Shown here: positions 32,413-43,496 of the stretch, in pieces
Numbering within the stretch: the first letter of the stretch is position 1
Layout: each line of letters starts with the position of its first letter
Assembly: GCA_036768485.1 (NCBI GenBank)
Contig: JAVLUZ010000511.1
Coordinates: 1,564,411 to 1,628,410, forward strand
Reading direction: 5' to 3'
From: Mermis nigrescens
Lineage: Eukaryota > Nematoda > Enoplea > Mermithida > Mermithidae
Length of the DNA: 64,000 nt
The notes under the pieces: generated by a model
Told to the model about the DNA's origin: nothing
The model's input: the letters and a program-made list of their open reading frames with translations, nothing else
Database searches by the model: none
Translations under genes and position numbers: made by a program

Positions 32413-34012
32413 GTTGGGCTTTTTTTGCACTAGATTAAAAACATCGACTATAAGTCAAATTTAATGCCTGCTTGTGAAACTAGCGTCGTTTTTAATAAAT
32501 CTTGGTTTATTTAGGTACCTATATATCTGCTTGAATTTTGTGTAATGTCATGATTTTCAGATATGATGCTTGGAATACGGATAAATAGTTTGATTAAATT
32601 TCTGCGATATTCGGCTTTGCGTTCAACGTTTAATACTTCGTAAGTTTTCAAATTTTCGGATTAATAGTTTTTCATGTAGCTTTAGCGATCTTGCTGCTAA
32701 TTTATTTTCGATTCCCGGACCGAAACGTTCTTGAAACGTATATCTATGCAATGTGCAGCACCTAAATTCTAGCATGTTCCAAAAAGCACCTAAGTTCTAG
32801 TATGTATGTTCCAAAAAACACCTAAGAATGGCCTTTATTCAAATTTCTGCTAAAAATCAAGAGTTAAAACTTTCTATTATTCCGGGAAGAGGTAGCCGCC
32901 TTCTTGAATACGAGGTAGAACACATTTACTTATGTAGAATAAAAAAAGCTTTCTTTGTTGTGCATGCTAATTAATCTGTATGACAAGTGACTAGCATGTA
33001 TATACATGCGTTGTCTTATATAAAAAACAGCAAATCTGTTGTTCAGAAATTGTTTTTTGAAAACTTGTTTAAATTCCAATCAAAACATGTTTAGAATGGA
33101 AATTCTGGAATGCAAACACCAAAAGTTTTCCATAAGTGCTTTTTTGAGGCTCAAAACTTTGAATAGATATATTGGTTAGAAGGAAATTTTCAGAAATAAA
33201 AAGATATTGTATAACGTATATTCAAAAAATATCTGTTTTTGGTATGGGGGTATTTTTTCTACCAAGACTTTTAAAAGGCATACCCCTCAGGCCGTTTTGG
33301 GACCAAACGTATTGCTTAAACCACAAAAAAGCGTCAAACGACGTCTAGCAGTATAATTTCAAGTAAATATACTTATTTTTCGAGCAGTGAACTGTTCGAT
33401 TCATTCATCCAGACAATTTTCTTCCATTAGTCATATTTTATGTTACAGATCATTCCGTCGCCCTTATCTTTATTTGTTTTCATGCAAATTTAACAAGAGA
33501 AATTCGTGAAGAATAAAATACTAAGAATTAAGTTATAATTTGACATTAAATAGCAAAATTAGTATCCATTTAATCCCCCTAAGAAAAGAGCTTTACCCTC
33601 TCCCAGAACTTTCCACCGTGTGCATGTATGATTCTCAAGGTCAAAGAAATCTTTAAACCCCTTAATTTAAAAATGATACATTTTTTAAACTTAATCAATA
33701 GCTCGAGGCTTTCATTCTGAAGCTTATTGTAACAAAGTGGATGAGAGATCCCCCACTTAAATTTGGCCGTCCTCCCATCTTCCAAAAGCCAGAAAATCTC
33801 TGACTCCCTCTCCCGACGTTTCAAAAACTTTCATTTTCTGGCCGTTTTCGGCCAAAAGTTGAAGGTAATTTATCTTCTCCCCGTAAGAAATGGCCGAAGA
33901 CACCCACCGAAAATTTTAAGCCGTTACATGTGTGTTGTGAAAGATACACAATTTCACGATTAGATCTGTCACGCTTGTGGAAAAACTTTTTTAAACTAGT
34001 CAGCTGATGATA
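32413..34012. other. Unassigned sequence
   Basis: No gene is recognised. The segment 33880-33940 resembles an M3-type end (AAGCCGTTACATG). The missing first exon of GrpE could lie here or further upstream, but none could be supported. Confidence 0.35.
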
Positions 34013-34020
34013 TGTAGCGA

Positions 34021-34479
34021 CACGGTTCTTTAGTATTCGTCCAAGATTTTTCCTGATGCACAAAGACTTTTCGGGACCTTCTTTGCACATGTATATACAA
34101 AGATTTTTGCTTGAACAGAAAGTGTGAAGAGGTATAAAATTTCAAAAACTTTTCGAAAAAAATGATTTTTTCCGAAATGAGTCATTGTCTGTCTTATATA
34201 TGTTTATTATGGCAGAATTAGCATTCAGAAAGGACAAATGTCAAATTTTTCGGTGCTTCGCGCCGTTTTGAGACAAATTTTAGTACTTTTTGCTGTTGAA
34301 AACCCAGATTTTGGCTAAAATTCAGTGCCAAAGGTTGAAAAACTCTGGTTTACCACACTGAAAGTGCTACTGTACCATATTATTGTACCCAAAAAATTTG
34401 CATATACAAAATGTACAAAGACTTTTGGGGACCATCTTTTTACTTGTATATACAAAGGGACCTTGTACAAAAAACATTG
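34021..34479 (+). mobile_element. M1 MITE, upstream of the first identified GrpE exon
   Basis: It starts CACGGTTCTTTAGTATTCG and ends GTACAAAAAACATTG. TSDs TGTAGCGA (34013-34020) and TATAGCGA (34480-34487) match at 7 of 8. Confidence 0.85.
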
Positions 34480-34606
34480 TATAGCGAATTTGTTGCTTAT
34501 GTGTTGTACTCAAGCAGCAAGCAGAAATTATTCATTTTCGCTCATTTTATTGCCTTCAATTTTTGTCATTGACATGCATTTTTCTGCATAACGTGCTAAT
34601 TTTAAG

Positions 34607-34853
34607 GTCTTCGCCGAGTACAGTTTCGTTACCCATAGCTTATCGTCATCAATTTTTCGCCACGTCTGCACAACGTTTTGCCTTTGAGCAAAAACAGCAG
34701 CCTAGTGGAGAGAAGTCAACGACAGAAACGCAAATCAATGCTGAGCAACAAAAAGAGCAGCAAGGCTCAGTAATGAACGAAGACGAGATAAAGCTGCTGG
34801 TTGAATTGCAACATGAACGAACGACATTGCTAAATAATCTTAAAGACCTTGAA
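34607..34853 (+). CDS. GRPEL: GrpE, mitochondrial nucleotide exchange factor: exon with presequence end and coiled coil
   Basis: The exon follows a 3' splice site (branch-like GTGCTAAT, then TTTTAAG ending at 34606) and ends before donor GTGAGT at 34854. The first base completes a codon from an upstream exon that I could not find, so the protein lacks its start here. Translation gives a Ser/Arg-containing segment with RHQFFATSAQRFAF, fitting the end of a mitochondrial presequence, then a Gln/Glu-rich linker and MNEDEIKLLVELQHERTTLL, the start of the long GrpE dimerisation helix. It ends in phase 0 after ...KDLE and joins the exon at 38651. GrpE releases ADP from mitochondrial Hsp70 in matrix protein import and folding. 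This is the only host gene recognised in the window. Confidence 0.85.
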
Positions 34854-34883
34854 GTGAGTAAAATATAAATAATCGATTATAAG

Positions 34884-35687
34884 TAGGGATGTCCCGGGGC
34901 TACGGTTTTTTTGCATTCGACAAAGATTTTTCCCGATGTACAAAGAGTTTTTGGGACCGTCTTTGTACATGTACAAAGATTTTTGGGAAGACAAAATTGC
35001 AAAAAGGTCTAAAATTCGCAAAACTTTTCGGTGCTTGTGTGTGCTATATATCTTTGTAATGAGAGAAATTGCATTTCAAAAGGAAAAATGTCAATTTTTT
35101 CGACGCCTCGCGCCGTTTTAAGACGATTCTTAGTGATTTTTGCCCCTAGAGACCCAGAAATTAGCCAAAATACACTACCAAAAGTCGAACAACTTTGTTT
35201 TTACCACACTAAAATCGCTACTGTATTTTATTATAATACCCAAAAATTTGTGTGTACAAAATGAACTAAGACTTTTGGGGACCATCTTTGTACATGTATA
35301 AACGGACCTTGTACAAAAAAACACTGTCCGGGGTGGACTTTTTAGCCGGGTCCGGGACCGGGGCAAGATGTTGTGTACACAATGTATACCGACCCTATAT
35401 ATGTGTTCACTACTTAAGATCATTAATAGTATTTTATGCAATAGCACTTATCAGTATAAGTGCGAAAGGGATTAATTATGTCTACATTTTTGCTACAGAA
35501 ACAACTCAAATATCAATTTTTGCTGTTCGAATTCATCAGTATTCTTAAACAGACCCTTGAATGCTTCCTTACTACTATTACCTAGATTGATCTTAGAAGA
35601 GCATTATACCTTTTTACTCATAAATTATTAGTGTTTTCCCCGGCCCGGGGCAAGCCTTGCCCCGGCCCGACGCTTGGTACATCCCTA
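34884..35687 (+). mobile_element. hAT-F in a GrpE intron
   Basis: The ends TAGGGATGTCCCGG and GGTACATCCCTA are inverted repeats of the hAT-C type. TSDs ATTATAAG and ATCATCAG match at 6 of 8. GC-rich subterminal CCCGGCCCGG-like tracts are present. It hosts an M1 element. Confidence 0.75.
34900..35326 (+). mobile_element. M1 MITE inside hAT-F
   Basis: It starts CTACGGTTTTTTTGCATTCG and ends CAAAAAAACACTG. The flanks TCCCGGGG and TCCGGGGT match at 6 of 8. Confidence 0.8.
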
Positions 35688-35919
35688 ATCATCAGGGAAT
35701 AGCTCAAAAACTGAGTTTGACAAATGCATAACTTGCAGCAGTTGAAAATATTGAAGATTTTTCTGACATTGCTTGAGGAACCAAATCTCGACCAAAAATT
35801 GAAAAGCAGTCATTTTATTCAGAATAATGATAAAAACCTTGACCAATTCAGGAAAGCATGCATTGTTGTCGATGTCTTTCTCATTCTATCTACACAAACA
35901 TACATAGGTACTTACATAC

Positions 35920-36507
35920 AGGCCCGTATGCAGGAATGTATTTCGGGAGGAAGACCGAAAATTTTTGAGACCAGATATCTCAAAAAGCATCAGATGATAG
36001 GCTAAAATAAAGGCAGTTTTGAGTGTATCTCGGCAAGCTCTTAACATATTCTGCATGTCAAACTCAAATTTGAGCGGTTTTGAGCGGGCTAGAAGACAAA
36101 AAACATATATAATCAATAAAGACGGCGCCTAGCGCCGGAAAATATCATGTTTCCCGTGTCATAACTCAAATTTGAGCTGTTTTGAGTGAGATGTAGAAGG
36201 CAAAAACTGTAGCTGATCAATGAATCCGGCGCACAGCACCGGCAAAAAATGACATGCGCTCTATGTCTAACTCAAATTTGAGCGATTTTTTTAACGGTTT
36301 AGAAGACAAAACTATACATAAACAATAAATCCGGCGTGAAGTGCCGGAAAATTTTGAGTTTACTAGCTCAAAAGTATATACGCTAAAAATCTGTTCTGGC
36401 GATGTTTTAGACTCACTTTGCCAATTTTCCATTTTTCCCTCTGGGGGACCGTTTCCTATTTTTGGGAGGGGGTTGCCGGCCTTCTCGCCCTCTAAATACG
36501 GGCCTTG
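35920..36507 (+). mobile_element. hAT-G with three internal tandem units
   Basis: The ends AGGCCCGTATGCAGG and ATACGGGCCTTG are inverted. The flanks TTACATAC and GTACATAC match at 7 of 8. From ~36040 to 36350 there are three units of ~100 bp. Each has the palindrome CTCAAATTTGAG and, ~55 bp later, a CGGCGC...GCCGG-type hairpin. Non-coding. Confidence 0.75.
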
Positions 36508-36704
36508 GTACATACATATAATGTATTGAGTGAGGCTGTAAGCATAGTTCTTTATCAGTCTGCAATAATTTATTTCTGCATATAACCTTCTTTCTTTTTC
36601 AGAGTTGCTAGAAAAGGATAATCAACGGCTGATCATAAATAAAATCTTCGATTTTTCGTACACTTTATTAAGATGCAGTCGAATTCGGCTATAAAACATC
36701 GTGG

Positions 36705-37502
36705 CAGGGCCGGTCGCAGGATTTTTTGGGGGGGGCTAACCGGTGCATAGTTTATTCACAATTTATCGACCATGTTTGTGTGTATAAACCAGCTAGGGGC
36801 ATAAAATAACGTCGTTTTTGTGCATTTCTGATCATAGCGCATCCTTTTCATCTAAAACATTTTTTTCAAATTTTTTTGAAAAAATCATTTGTAGTTTTTT
36901 AATGTAAAATAACGTTTTAAATTTATAAATCAACTTTTTAAAAACAAACCATCGTTATAGACTCAAAACTTACACAGCATGCAAATTTACTAACAAACGT
37001 ATAAACAAATACAATTTACCGCCAAAAGCATTGTCACATTAAACAGAATCAAATATCGATAAGATCTATGCGTCGTGATGACATACGAGCAAAAGATCTA
37101 TTTAACGTTAGGTAGAGTAGAGTAGAGTAGAAAAAGTTGTTTCTTAAGAGTAAAATTAATGGAAAAAACGATCAGTTTTAGATATTGTTCTTTAAGTGCC
37201 AAATGCCTAAAAGTCGTAAATTGCTAATAAAAGTGCCAAAGCCATGCCAAGGACCCTCCTCTAAAAATGCCAAATTGGCATTAAAAATTCTAGGTTTGCA
37301 AAACTGTCAATGACATTCGTGTTACAGTATATGATGCTTAATCGGCATATACAATGAGTAAAAACGTCAACTTTCCAATATGATGGGTTGGGAGTTGGGA
37401 CCGATCCTCTCTTTTTCCTTTGGTCCTCCTTTGGTATTTAGAAATATTTTTTCCAGTTTTAGGGGGCTTTAGCCCCTAGCTCCCCCTCTGGGACCGGCCA
37501 TG
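36705..37502 (+). mobile_element. hAT-D inside the pogo-like element
   Basis: The ends CAGGGCCGGTC and GACCGGCCATG are inverted. CGTGG flanks both sides (36700-36704 and 37503-37507); a clean 8-bp TSD is not visible. G-run and C-run subterminal tracts are present. A short TAGAG microsatellite lies near 37112-37131. Confidence 0.65.
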
Positions 37503-37770
37503 CGTGGATATAAGACTTTTCGGCTTATAAGACGCAAAAACCTCTGGTCCCAGTCATTCATAATGCATTAAAATATATTAGAAACTCGCCTATCAGATAC
37601 TCAGCTATTAGACTATAAGACGCAGCTGACCTGCTCCTATTGCACATACTTAATACATATAAAGCAAGGTCTATAAAACGCGTGGCTATAAAACTCGACC
37701 ACTTCAAGTAATCGAAGAATGTCTGTGGACACAACAGGTGAACTTCTGTACATTTTTTTCTGCATATACA

Positions 37771-38217
37771 CACGGTTTTTTTGTATTCGGCAAAGATTTG
37801 TCCCGATGTACAAAGACTTTTGGGGACTGTCTTTGTACATGTACAAAGATATTTTGTAAGACAAAAACTGGAAAAAAGGTTCGAAATTCGCAAAAATTCT
37901 CGGCGCTCCGCGCCGAAATGAGCAATTGTGTGTTCTATATATCTTTATAATTTCAGAAATTGCATTTTGAAAGGAAAAATGCCAAATTTTTTGGCGCTTC
38001 GCGCCGTTTTGAGGCAATTATTAATGATTTTTGCCCTCAGAAACCTAGAAATTGCCAAAATACGTAACCAAAGGTCGAACAACTCTGTTTTTGCCACACT
38101 AAAATCGCTACTGCACCATATTATAGTACCCAAAAATTTGTGTGTACGAAATGTACAAAGACTTTTAGGGACCATCTTTGTACATGTACAAACGGACCTT
38201 GTACAAAAAAAACAATG
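37771..38217 (+). mobile_element. M1 MITE inside the pogo-like element
   Basis: It starts CACGGTTTTTTTGTATTCGG and ends GTACAAAAAAAACAATG. TSDs CATATACA (37763-37770) and CTTATACA (38218-38225) match at 7 of 8. Confidence 0.88.
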
Positions 38218-38650
38218 CTTATACATATGGTTACTTTTAAAAGAAGTGTAGAAGAGTTGTGTGATGCATATGTATATCATGAAAAAATCATTGACACAAG
38301 CTTCTATATTTCCACTGAAGTCCTTACTTATTAGGTTTTTTCAAGTAAACCATAATCTTGCTTACAAGATACACTAGGCTATAAAACGCATTTAAGCCTG
38401 GTCCCAAGGGGTATCTTATAACCGAGTTCGACTGTACGTTACGTAATATCATCTTGTGCAAAAGATATGTCGAGTTTTTCGGTTCGGGTTCAATTTTCCC
38501 TGCTAGATTAATTGAAAAAATTGAGGGATTCCCCTCTCCCCTAATACGCGGCCTTTATTTATAAGCAGTGAATTATTCTCATCCCTCTTGAAAGTGGTTG
38601 AATTTAACATTTTTGATTTTATGTGTTTATACGTATTTTAATATTAACAG

Positions 38651-38764
38651 GATCGGTATAAGCGTTCATTAGCAGAAACGGAAAATGTTAGGGCGAGGCT
38701 ATTGCGCCAAGTAGACGACGCGAAAGTTTTTGCGATACAAGGCTTTTGTAAAGACCTTCTCGAA
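38651..38764 (+). CDS. GRPEL: GrpE: exon for the second half of the long helix
   Basis: The exon has 38 codons in phase 0 at both ends, between an acceptor (TTTTAATATTAACAG) and donor GTATGA at 38765. It begins DRYKRSLAETENVRARL and ends with the strongly conserved block IQGFCKDLLE. These are the coiled-coil residues of eukaryotic GrpE that contact the DnaK/mtHsp70 side. It joins ...KDLE of the previous exon and IADILDLA of the next without frame change. The preceding intron is 3.8 kb and filled with transposons; the next is 1.2 kb. Confidence 0.95.
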
Positions 38765-38961
38765 GTATGACAATTGGTTATCTTCAATTTCAATAAGCTT
38801 GCCTGTTTTCTCTATTCTTTGTTATAAAGTCTATTTAATTAAAGAGGAAGCAATATAGAATCAGTATATAGAGGCGCGTCTTTTGCATTAACGAAAATAC
38901 GCAGCGTACGATTAGTGAATGTTTTCGCCTGCTACGTTTTACAATTTTTCGTACCCTCTTC

Positions 38962-39203
38962 CATACGTGGGCAGCAAAAAATTCTGGGGGGGGGGGTGCA
39001 AGATTTTCTGAAAGTCAAAAAATGGCCTCAAAAATGGTGGTAGGGCAATAAAAACACCATTTTTCGACGTTTCTCATCAAGCACTATCCATTGGCATCAA
39101 GAAATTGCGAAAAAAACGAAAAAAATTTTTCAAAAATTGAATTCTGGGGGGGGGTATTTTGATTTCTGGGGGTGCATACCCCCAAACCCCACGCCCAGGT
39201 GTG
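38962..39203 (+). mobile_element. M2 MITE in a GrpE intron (intact reference copy)
   Basis: This 242-bp element runs from CATACGTGGGCAGCA to CACGCCCAGGTGTG with the exact TSD CCCTCTTC at 38954-38961 and 39204-39211. A-rich body, G-run near each end. Non-coding. Confidence 0.92.
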
Positions 39204-39344
39204 CCCTCTTCTATGCTCCTTTGAGCCGTAAGCTATTTAATTCCGAATTTTCAAGTTTTTTATATTTTTGTCGCGTTGCGAAAAACTTTACCATGAAAAA
39301 ATGCTAAAAGCTTTTCAGTTTTAATTAGTTTAATATTTTCTGGC

Positions 39345-39900
39345 AAAGATTGCGCTGTTTGTCACCAAATATGGGCAGCAACTGAATTTAGGGGGGGTCC
39401 GAAAGGGGTAAAAATCGCAAGAAAAAATATGCCAAAACTTTAATTCTGGGGGTCTACCGTAATTTCCTGGAGATATTTTGGATTCAGGTAGTACGAATAC
39501 ATATGTTGCAGGCTCCGTATCCATGACTTGGCCCAGGGAGGCCCAACATAAATTGGTCTATATCTCGGAAATTTCGTCGGGAAGGCTCGCAAAAACCGCA
39601 TTTTTCGACGTTTTTCAACAAGCTCTATCCAGTTATATAAAATTCGAAGTTTTCAAGAAAAAAATTTTTTCACGCAAAAAAAGCGTCGTTATTTTGGTTG
39701 CGCCTGAGTCAAAATTACAGAGAGTACTTCACATCTGGCGCGAAATGTCGAAAATTTGAAGATTTCCTGTCAAAACATGCAATTTTCCCATCTTTTCGTG
39801 CATTATCTTACCTTTCAAATTTTTTTTCGGCTATGGGGGCGGCCGCCTTCCCCCCGCATCACCCCAAGTACGGTGCTGATCTTTTCTACATATTTCAACA
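39345..39900 (+). repeat. Diverged M2-like repeat sequence in the last GrpE intron
   Basis: CAAATATGGGCAGCAACTG near 39364 and TTTTTCGACGTTTTTCA near 39600 are M2 landmarks, but the ends and a TSD could not be set. A GC-rich stretch GGGGGCGGCCGCC lies near 39836. Confidence 0.5.
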
Positions 39901-39942
39901 TGGTAGGAAAAGTTTTTCTTATTTATCTTGCGTGCGCTTAAG

Positions 39943-40281
39943 ATAGCCGACATTTTGGACCTCGCCAAAGCATCCGTTCCACCAGACACGTTTGAACATT
40001 CGAAAACCGATAAAAGCGACTCTGTAAAACTATTCAAACAATTCTACGATGGCGTTCTAATGATGCAGACGAATCTGCATAAAATTTTCAACAAAAATGG
40101 ACTGCAACAAATTAGCCCATTGGACGAGAAATTCGATCCGAACGTTCACGAGGCAGTTTTTGAATTAGCCGATGAGACGAAATCGCCCGGAACGGTGGGC
40201 GTAGTCGTCAAACCGGGATATTTATTGCAAGGACGACCGATCAGGGCGGCTAAAGTTGGAATTGTGAAAGCAAAAAGTTGA
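39943..40281 (+). CDS. GRPEL: GrpE: last exon with helical bundle and beta domain
   Basis: The acceptor is a T-rich tract ending CTTAAG at 39942. The exon has 112 codons and ends at TGA 40279-40281. It starts IADILDLAKASVP, continues through KLFKQFYDGVLMMQTNLHKI and the four-helix region, and ends with the beta domain. The GrpE signature is complete: FDPNVHEAVF, then PGTVG, then KPGYLLQGRPIRAAKVGIV. The beta domain inserts into the Hsp70 nucleotide cleft and expels ADP. The frame is uninterrupted, so the gene looks functional. No convincing poly(A) signal follows closely; AATAAA at 40400-40405 lies in a repeat. Confidence 0.97.
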   Translation: MADILDLAKASVPPDTFEHSKTDKSDSVKLFKQFYDGVLMMQTNLHKIFNKNGLQQISPLDEKFDPNVHEAVFELADETKSPGTVGVVVKPGYLLQGRPIRAAKVGIVKAKS

Positions 40282-40687
40282 TTTTTATTTTTTCATCGAT
40301 CGTCTCGTCATTCGTTGTTCGTGGCCCGGTTCGCGCAAGATTTTATTAGTGGCGGCATATTTCCCATTTTATAATCCTGACGTACAGCCGAACCTCGTTA
40401 ATAAACACTCGGATAGTAGACACTACCGCTTAATAAACACCCTTCTATTCGGTCCCTGCCAAACTGCTACGCTTTATCATAGTTAAAAACGCGCTTAATA
40501 AGCGCTCTTGCCTGTAAAAAATCACTAAACTGCACTGTAGAGTCATTTTTTGTCAAGTAAACCTGGTTATTAAACATATCTTGTTGGATATTAAACACAT
40601 TGTGTGCACGGTGAAGGTTAAAATCAATTTTGAATAAAATTTTGTTTGACATTCGAAAAGTTTTGCAGTAAGCTTACAGTAATTGGG
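40282..40687 (+). other. GrpE 3' flank with a pogo-like end
   Basis: It probably contains the 3' UTR. From about 40384, CAGCCGAACCTCGTTAATAAAC resembles a Tigger/pogo end, followed by TAATAAACACTC-type repeats and a GCGCTTAATAAGCGC palindrome at 40491-40505. A matching right end was not found. AATAAA at 40400-40405 may serve as the poly(A) signal. Confidence 0.4.
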
Positions 40688-40746
40688 ATTGGGACCATAG
40701 GTGGGCAGCACCTATTCAAAATTTGAATTCTGGGTGGTATTTCAAC

Positions 40747-43285
40747 CAGTGATCGGACCGGAGCCTCGGCGCCGAGGGCGAAGCTGAAAAGTGCCGAGGC
40801 GCCGAGGGTTAAAATCAAATTTGAAGAAGTTTAATATGTCCGTTGAATATTAACTATTTAGAACGCATCTGCAGTACAAAGGCTATTTTTTACCTATAGA
40901 CTTTTCTTGTGGTTTTAGTCGCGTACCCAGTTACACAAAGTTACATACAGCAAAGTGCCAATTTATTATTCATGTGATGACTAAGTTTTAATTATCATGC
41001 TTGCTACATGGATCGGAAACACACATTCCCAAAGGGGAGGGGGTGAGGGAGGTTTATTACCCCCTCTCAGGGTACAAGACTCAAGTCACTGTCAGACGAT
41101 TTTTGGTGAAAAACTTTTGAATATTTTTGAACCTAATTTTTACTATGGCAAAAGTGCAGCTATTTATTAGAATTTCCCGAAGTGATACAGTATTTTTGAA
41201 TGTAAGCAAGAGTAAATAGACAAATTGTCACTTTAAAACATGCATGTAACAGCTCAAAATTTTCAGGAGGGGCTCCTCGGCATACATGTAACGGCTAGAA
41301 ATTTCGGGTGGGGGATTAGCGACTCTAATTCTGTCAAGAATGGCAAAAGCACCTAAAATAGCCAGCAAAGCGCAAATTTTCGCCGAAAATGGGGAGGGTG
41401 GGTCAAAATTTTCTGATGTTGGAGGGAAGGGTTAGGGTAGGACGTCCAACCCTGGTTGGGTGGGGAAATCCCCAAAGCCCTTCCTATTACACGTATGGTT
41501 TCGGCCATTTTTATGGGAGAGGGCGTAAATGATTACGAATTTTCGGCCGAAAATCGCAAAAACGCACCTAAAAATGGCCAATAAATGCAGGTTTTTGCCA
41601 AAAATCAATTTCGGTTCGTGCATTCTTTGGAGCCATTTTTATACAATCTTAAAATACTTTCTTGGACAAAGTGATATTAATTATATCGTTTTTCAGTATT
41701 TTTTTTAGGAAATTTCAAAAAATTTCCGGCGCTTCGCGCAAAATATCGCTGATATACTGTATTTATATTAAAGCAGAGGCATTAAACACTCAAAAATCAA
41801 TTTTTGTGTAATCTAGGCATCTTTATGCAGATTTAAATATCTTTTTTGTATCCATTTATACTGTTTTTAAAAATTTTATGCAAAACAAGTACTATTTAAT
41901 AACTCAGCACATTTAGCCTTTCAAAGATAAAATTGACTAATTTATCCTGATGTTGCATTGGATTTCTAAGCACAGTAATGCCAATTACAAGATTTAATTT
42001 GCATATTACAATATCTGTAATATTTCTGATTTTGTAGTACAAGTTGTTTTAGCTTTCTCAGTCAAGTTTTATGTGTAAATTTCATCAAAAGCTCATAAAA
42101 ATTTCGGCGCTTCGCGCCAAATAATCTTATGAACTATATCCAGGCCGAATTATCAGATTTAAGACCACGGTTTTTTGTATTCGTCAAAGATTTTTCATAA
42201 TGTACCGAGACTTTTTCAGGACTGTCTTTGTACATGCACAAAGATTTTTGGAGAGACAAAAACTGTAAAAAGGTGTAAAATTCCCGAAAATTTTTGGGGC
42301 ATCAGTAATTGTCTGTCCTATATATCTTTAAAATAGTAGAATTTGCATTAAGAATGGAAAAAATGTGAAATATTCAGAGACCCAGGAATTAGCTAAGATA
42401 CGCTACCGAAGGTCGAAAACCCCTGTTTTACCACAATAAATCGCTACTGTACCATACTATAATAATACACAAAAATTTGCATGTACAAAATGTTCAAAGA
42501 CTTTTTGGATACCATTTTTGTACATGTAAAAAAGGTATTTTTGCACAAAAAAAAAACACTGTTTAGGACTGCATGCCGGTTGCAGGTCACACACTGGCAG
42601 TATGTAAAAATGTGTATGTTTAAAAATATATTTATATAAAATATCTACAAAAATTTGTTCGCTCATACAAAGACACTACTTAATTTACTGGTCCCTCATT
42701 TTTGGATTTCACCCTTCCCTCAACTCTGGACCTTGGGAAACTATGATCGGAAAGTACAGTGCAGTTTCTGTCAAATCACCTACCACACCAGAATTGGTTG
42801 ACTGAAAAAGCGTGTTTAAACATGCATTACTGCAAAAGCGAGCACAACAATGGCTACAGTTCTGTCTTTACTGAGCTTATTTCGTTTGTTCGTTTATTTC
42901 TTTGACACTGTTTTCTTATTTATGTATAGTAATCGAAGTTTTTAAGTGCTTGCTCAGCCATATTTTTTATTAACTTTTCCAAGTCTTCAACGGCAACTTG
43001 TTAAATTAAGTAAGCTTTCATTCTGCTGACTTTATTGAATAAATCCTTCACACATTTAATCTACTATTATTGAAAATGACATTCGATAAAGTGTTCAATA
43101 TTACGATTTTTCTCTAGCTCATGTGTATACAAAATTTTCTAAGAGCACTCTTTATGGGTATAGGTATATAAGCTTGACCCTCGGCATTACCCTCGGCCTC
43201 GGCCTCGGCCGAGGCAAGGATTTCAAGGCGCCTCGGCCTCGGCCGAGGCCGAGGAGTCCAAAAAGTACCCTCGGTCCGATCACTG
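40747..43285 (+). mobile_element. hAT-B2: second copy of the 2.5-kb hAT element
   Basis: The ends CAGTGATCGGACCG and CGGTCCGATCACTG are inverted. The exact TSD ATTTCAAC lies at 40739-40746 and 43286-43293. The body matches hAT-B1 throughout, including the internal M1, so both come from one recent source. CCTCGG arrays flank the interior. Confidence 0.95.
42166..42561 (+). mobile_element. M1 MITE in hAT-B2
   Basis: It starts CACGGTTTTTTGTATTCG and ends CAAAAAAAAAACACTG. TSDs TTTAAGAC and TTTAGGAC match at 7 of 8, at the position equivalent to 25170-25551 in hAT-B1. Confidence 0.88.
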
Positions 43286-43496
43286 ATTTCAACTTCTGGG
43301 GGTGCACCCATGTGTGATTGGGACTCATAATTGCCTCCGTCATCTTCGACGATCAGTTTTAAATAATGAAATTGATCGATTTTCTTTTACTTATTGCTAG
43401 ATTTCACCAAACAGACAATCGAACATCAGACTGTCTACATCCTTTTAAGTTTCAACTGCAAATTTTAAATACCTACGTGTTATTCTCAGTGCGGTA

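Larger units (their letters stand above)
36676..38434 (+). mobile_element. Pogo/Tigger-like Tc1-mariner remnant in a GrpE intron
   Basis: The left end CAGTCGAATTCGGCTATAA and right end TTATAACCGAGTTCGACTG are inverted with two mismatches, in the style of Tigger termini. The right flank is TA; the left flank is TG, so the TA duplication has decayed. Internal CTATAAAACGC-type repeats echo the ends. No transposase frame survives. It hosts hAT-D and an M1 element. Confidence 0.75.
40696..43316 (+). mobile_element. M2 MITE, copy 3, split by hAT-B2
   Basis: It starts CATAGGTGGGCAGCA and ends TGCACCCATGTGTG, with the exact TSD ATTGGGAC at 40688-40695 and 43317-43324. Only about 80 bp is M2; the rest is the nested hAT-B2. 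Confidence 0.9.

Noticed and set aside
34563..34606. Extending the GrpE exon upstream to 34563
   Set aside because: There is no ATG, and a branch point plus AG at 34606 marks an intron end.
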